DNA of 5,841 bases, taken from NCBI GenBank assembly GCA_002731395.1, contig PCBQ01000043.1:3419-9259 (forward strand), written 5' to 3'. Positions 4,994 through 5,841 of this stretch are shown piece by piece (within the stretch, counting starts at the first letter, position 1; every line of letters begins with the position of its first letter). A model generated the notes under the pieces. It was not told the origin of the DNA. It saw only the letters and a list, made by a program, of their open reading frames with translations, and did not search any database. The DNA comes from Methanobacteriota archaeon (GTDB lineage Archaea; Thermoplasmatota; Poseidoniia; Poseidoniales; Poseidoniaceae). Position numbers and translations under genes: made by a program.

Positions 4994-5841
4994 ATGGAGG
5001 GCTGGGCTCGCGTTGCGCATCGTTTCAGCAGCTACTACCGTAGCGCTGAGTTGTGGCAACCGCCGCGCCTTTCGAGAAGGGAATGGATGTTTATCCCCTT
5101 TGGCGAAGGTGCTCCACTTCGTCACCAATCCTTTTCCAAAATGGAAGACGTTCGTTCGTTCTTGCTCCAGAGACCGACACATTCCTGCTTTTACTCCACC
5201 GCGTATTGGAAACGCCCGTTTGAATCAAAAATGGCTGACAAGCAATGGCTTGGAGCTGACCTCATTTTCGACTTGGATGGCGATCATTTGCCAGGGGTTT
5301 CCGACCGGGATTTTCCCGGCATGCTCGATTTGATTCAAAAGCAAGCATGGACGCTATGGTCTGATTTTCTCTCGCCGGAATTTGGGTTCAAGGAAGACCA
5401 TCTTCACGTGACGTTCTCCGGTCACCGCGGTTTTCACCTCCACTACAGGGACCCAAATCTGGTTCACCTTGATTCCGATGCACGCCGCGAACTCGTGGCC
5501 CACATCAGGGGTGAAGGTGTTGATGTTGCAGGTCGTTTTGGAATGTACCGTGACCAAGATGCGAGGGGTTGGAGCCGTCGCGTCCGGGAAGGCGTTGGCA
5601 CAACCGTGGCGACATTGCAAGGCATCGCCACAGGGGAGACCACGAAGGAGGACATTGCCCGGCTTCACGACGGTGTTCAGAGAAGGCGAGCACATGAAGG
5701 ACGGACTTCTGGGCCACATTCCGTCGCTGCCATTCGGAAGTTGGCGGAGACCCTTTCCGATTCACGCCGTGCGGAACGGCTGCTTGAGGGCAATTTTAAC
5801 GTCCTCAAAGACGGTCCGAAGATCTTGTTTGCGGACCTCGT
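4994..5841 (+). CDS. priS: Archaeal DNA primase small (catalytic) subunit PriS, 3' end outside window
   Basis: Catalytic subunit of the archaeal/eukaryotic-type primase, which with PriL makes primers for DNA replication. The frame opens after a TGA at 4985-4987 and its first start is the ATG at 4994; 282 residues are visible before the window ends. The N-terminus has the family pattern RFSSYYRSAEL ... RREWMF, then FYSTAYWKRPF (66-76). Motif I is LIFDLDGDHL (90-99), with Asp93 and Asp95 as the metal-binding DxD. Motif II is FSGHRGFHLHY (141-151), the SGxxGxH nucleotide-binding signature with Ser142 and His148. The third catalytic Asp and the RLIRxPxSLH-type motif should lie just beyond the right edge. 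I see no cysteines between Asp97 and motif II, where many archaeal PriS proteins carry a zinc knuckle. The usual length is about 330-380 residues, so 50-100 are missing. No good Shine-Dalgarno precedes the ATG. Confidence 0.92.
   Translation, partial: MEGWARVAHRFSSYYRSAELWQPPRLSRREWMFIPFGEGAPLRHQSFSKMEDVRSFLLQRPTHSCFYSTAYWKRPFESKMADKQWLGADLIFDLDGDHLPGVSDRDFPGMLDLIQKQAWTLWSDFLSPEFGFKEDHLHVTFSGHRGFHLHYRDPNLVHLDSDARRELVAHIRGEGVDVAGRFGMYRDQDARGWSRRVREGVGTTVATLQGIATGETTKEDIARLHDGVQRRRAHEGRTSGPHSVAAIRKLAETLSDSRRAERLLEGNFNVLKDGPKILFADL

Noticed and set aside
4311..5333. Other-frame + strand open frames at 4311-4832, 4807-5043 and 4884-5333
   Set aside because: Each overlaps better-supported genes (DOHH-like, zinc ribbon, priS) and shows no domain. 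The PriS motifs are in a different frame.

Overview
The window reads as a compact, single-strand stretch of an archaeal genome. The strongest taxonomic marker is the right-hand gene, the small catalytic subunit of the archaeal/eukaryotic DNA primase (PriS). Moderately high GC, very short intergenic gaps (9-48 bp), a futalosine-pathway menaquinone cluster and a eukaryote-like protein-modification gene together suggest a mesophilic, probably aerobic member of the Thermoplasmatota, possibly a Marine Group II (Poseidoniales) type. That placement is an inference from gene content, not from a marker phylogeny.

Layout, all on the + strand: (1) 1-1236, the C-terminal half of a P-type cation ATPase whose membrane residues resemble single-site, PMCA-like Ca2+ pumps; (2) 1274-2485 mqnE, 2495-3307 mqnA and 3345-4232 mqnD, three enzymes of the futalosine route to menaquinone; (3) 4229-4702, a 157-residue HEAT-repeat protein, overlapping mqnD by 4 bp, that looks like only the C-terminal half of eukaryotic deoxyhypusine hydroxylase (DOHH); (4) 4751-4954, a 67-residue four-cysteine zinc-ribbon protein; (5) 4994 to the window end, priS, cut off before its third catalytic aspartate.

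MqnA dehydrates chorismate to 3-(1-carboxyvinyloxy)benzoate. MqnE, a radical SAM enzyme, joins that product to SAM-derived adenosine to give aminofutalosine. After nucleobase removal and MqnC cyclisation, both encoded elsewhere, MqnD releases the dihydroxynaphthoate. The cluster therefore holds the first two steps and the last ring-forming step, but not mqnB or mqnC. The DOHH-like gene is probably translationally coupled to mqnD, though its likely job (hydroxylating deoxyhypusine on aIF5A) is unrelated to quinone synthesis. The zinc-ribbon and priS genes follow in the same direction.

The most interesting item is the half-length DOHH. It keeps both His-Glu metal-binding motifs at the family spacing of 33 residues and the linker-like SVDPAPP motif. 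A homodimer could rebuild the four-HE di-iron site that eukaryotic DOHH forms within one chain. There is no intergenic stretch longer than 48 bp, and I saw no tRNA, rRNA, CRISPR array, insertion sequence, clear promoter or terminator.
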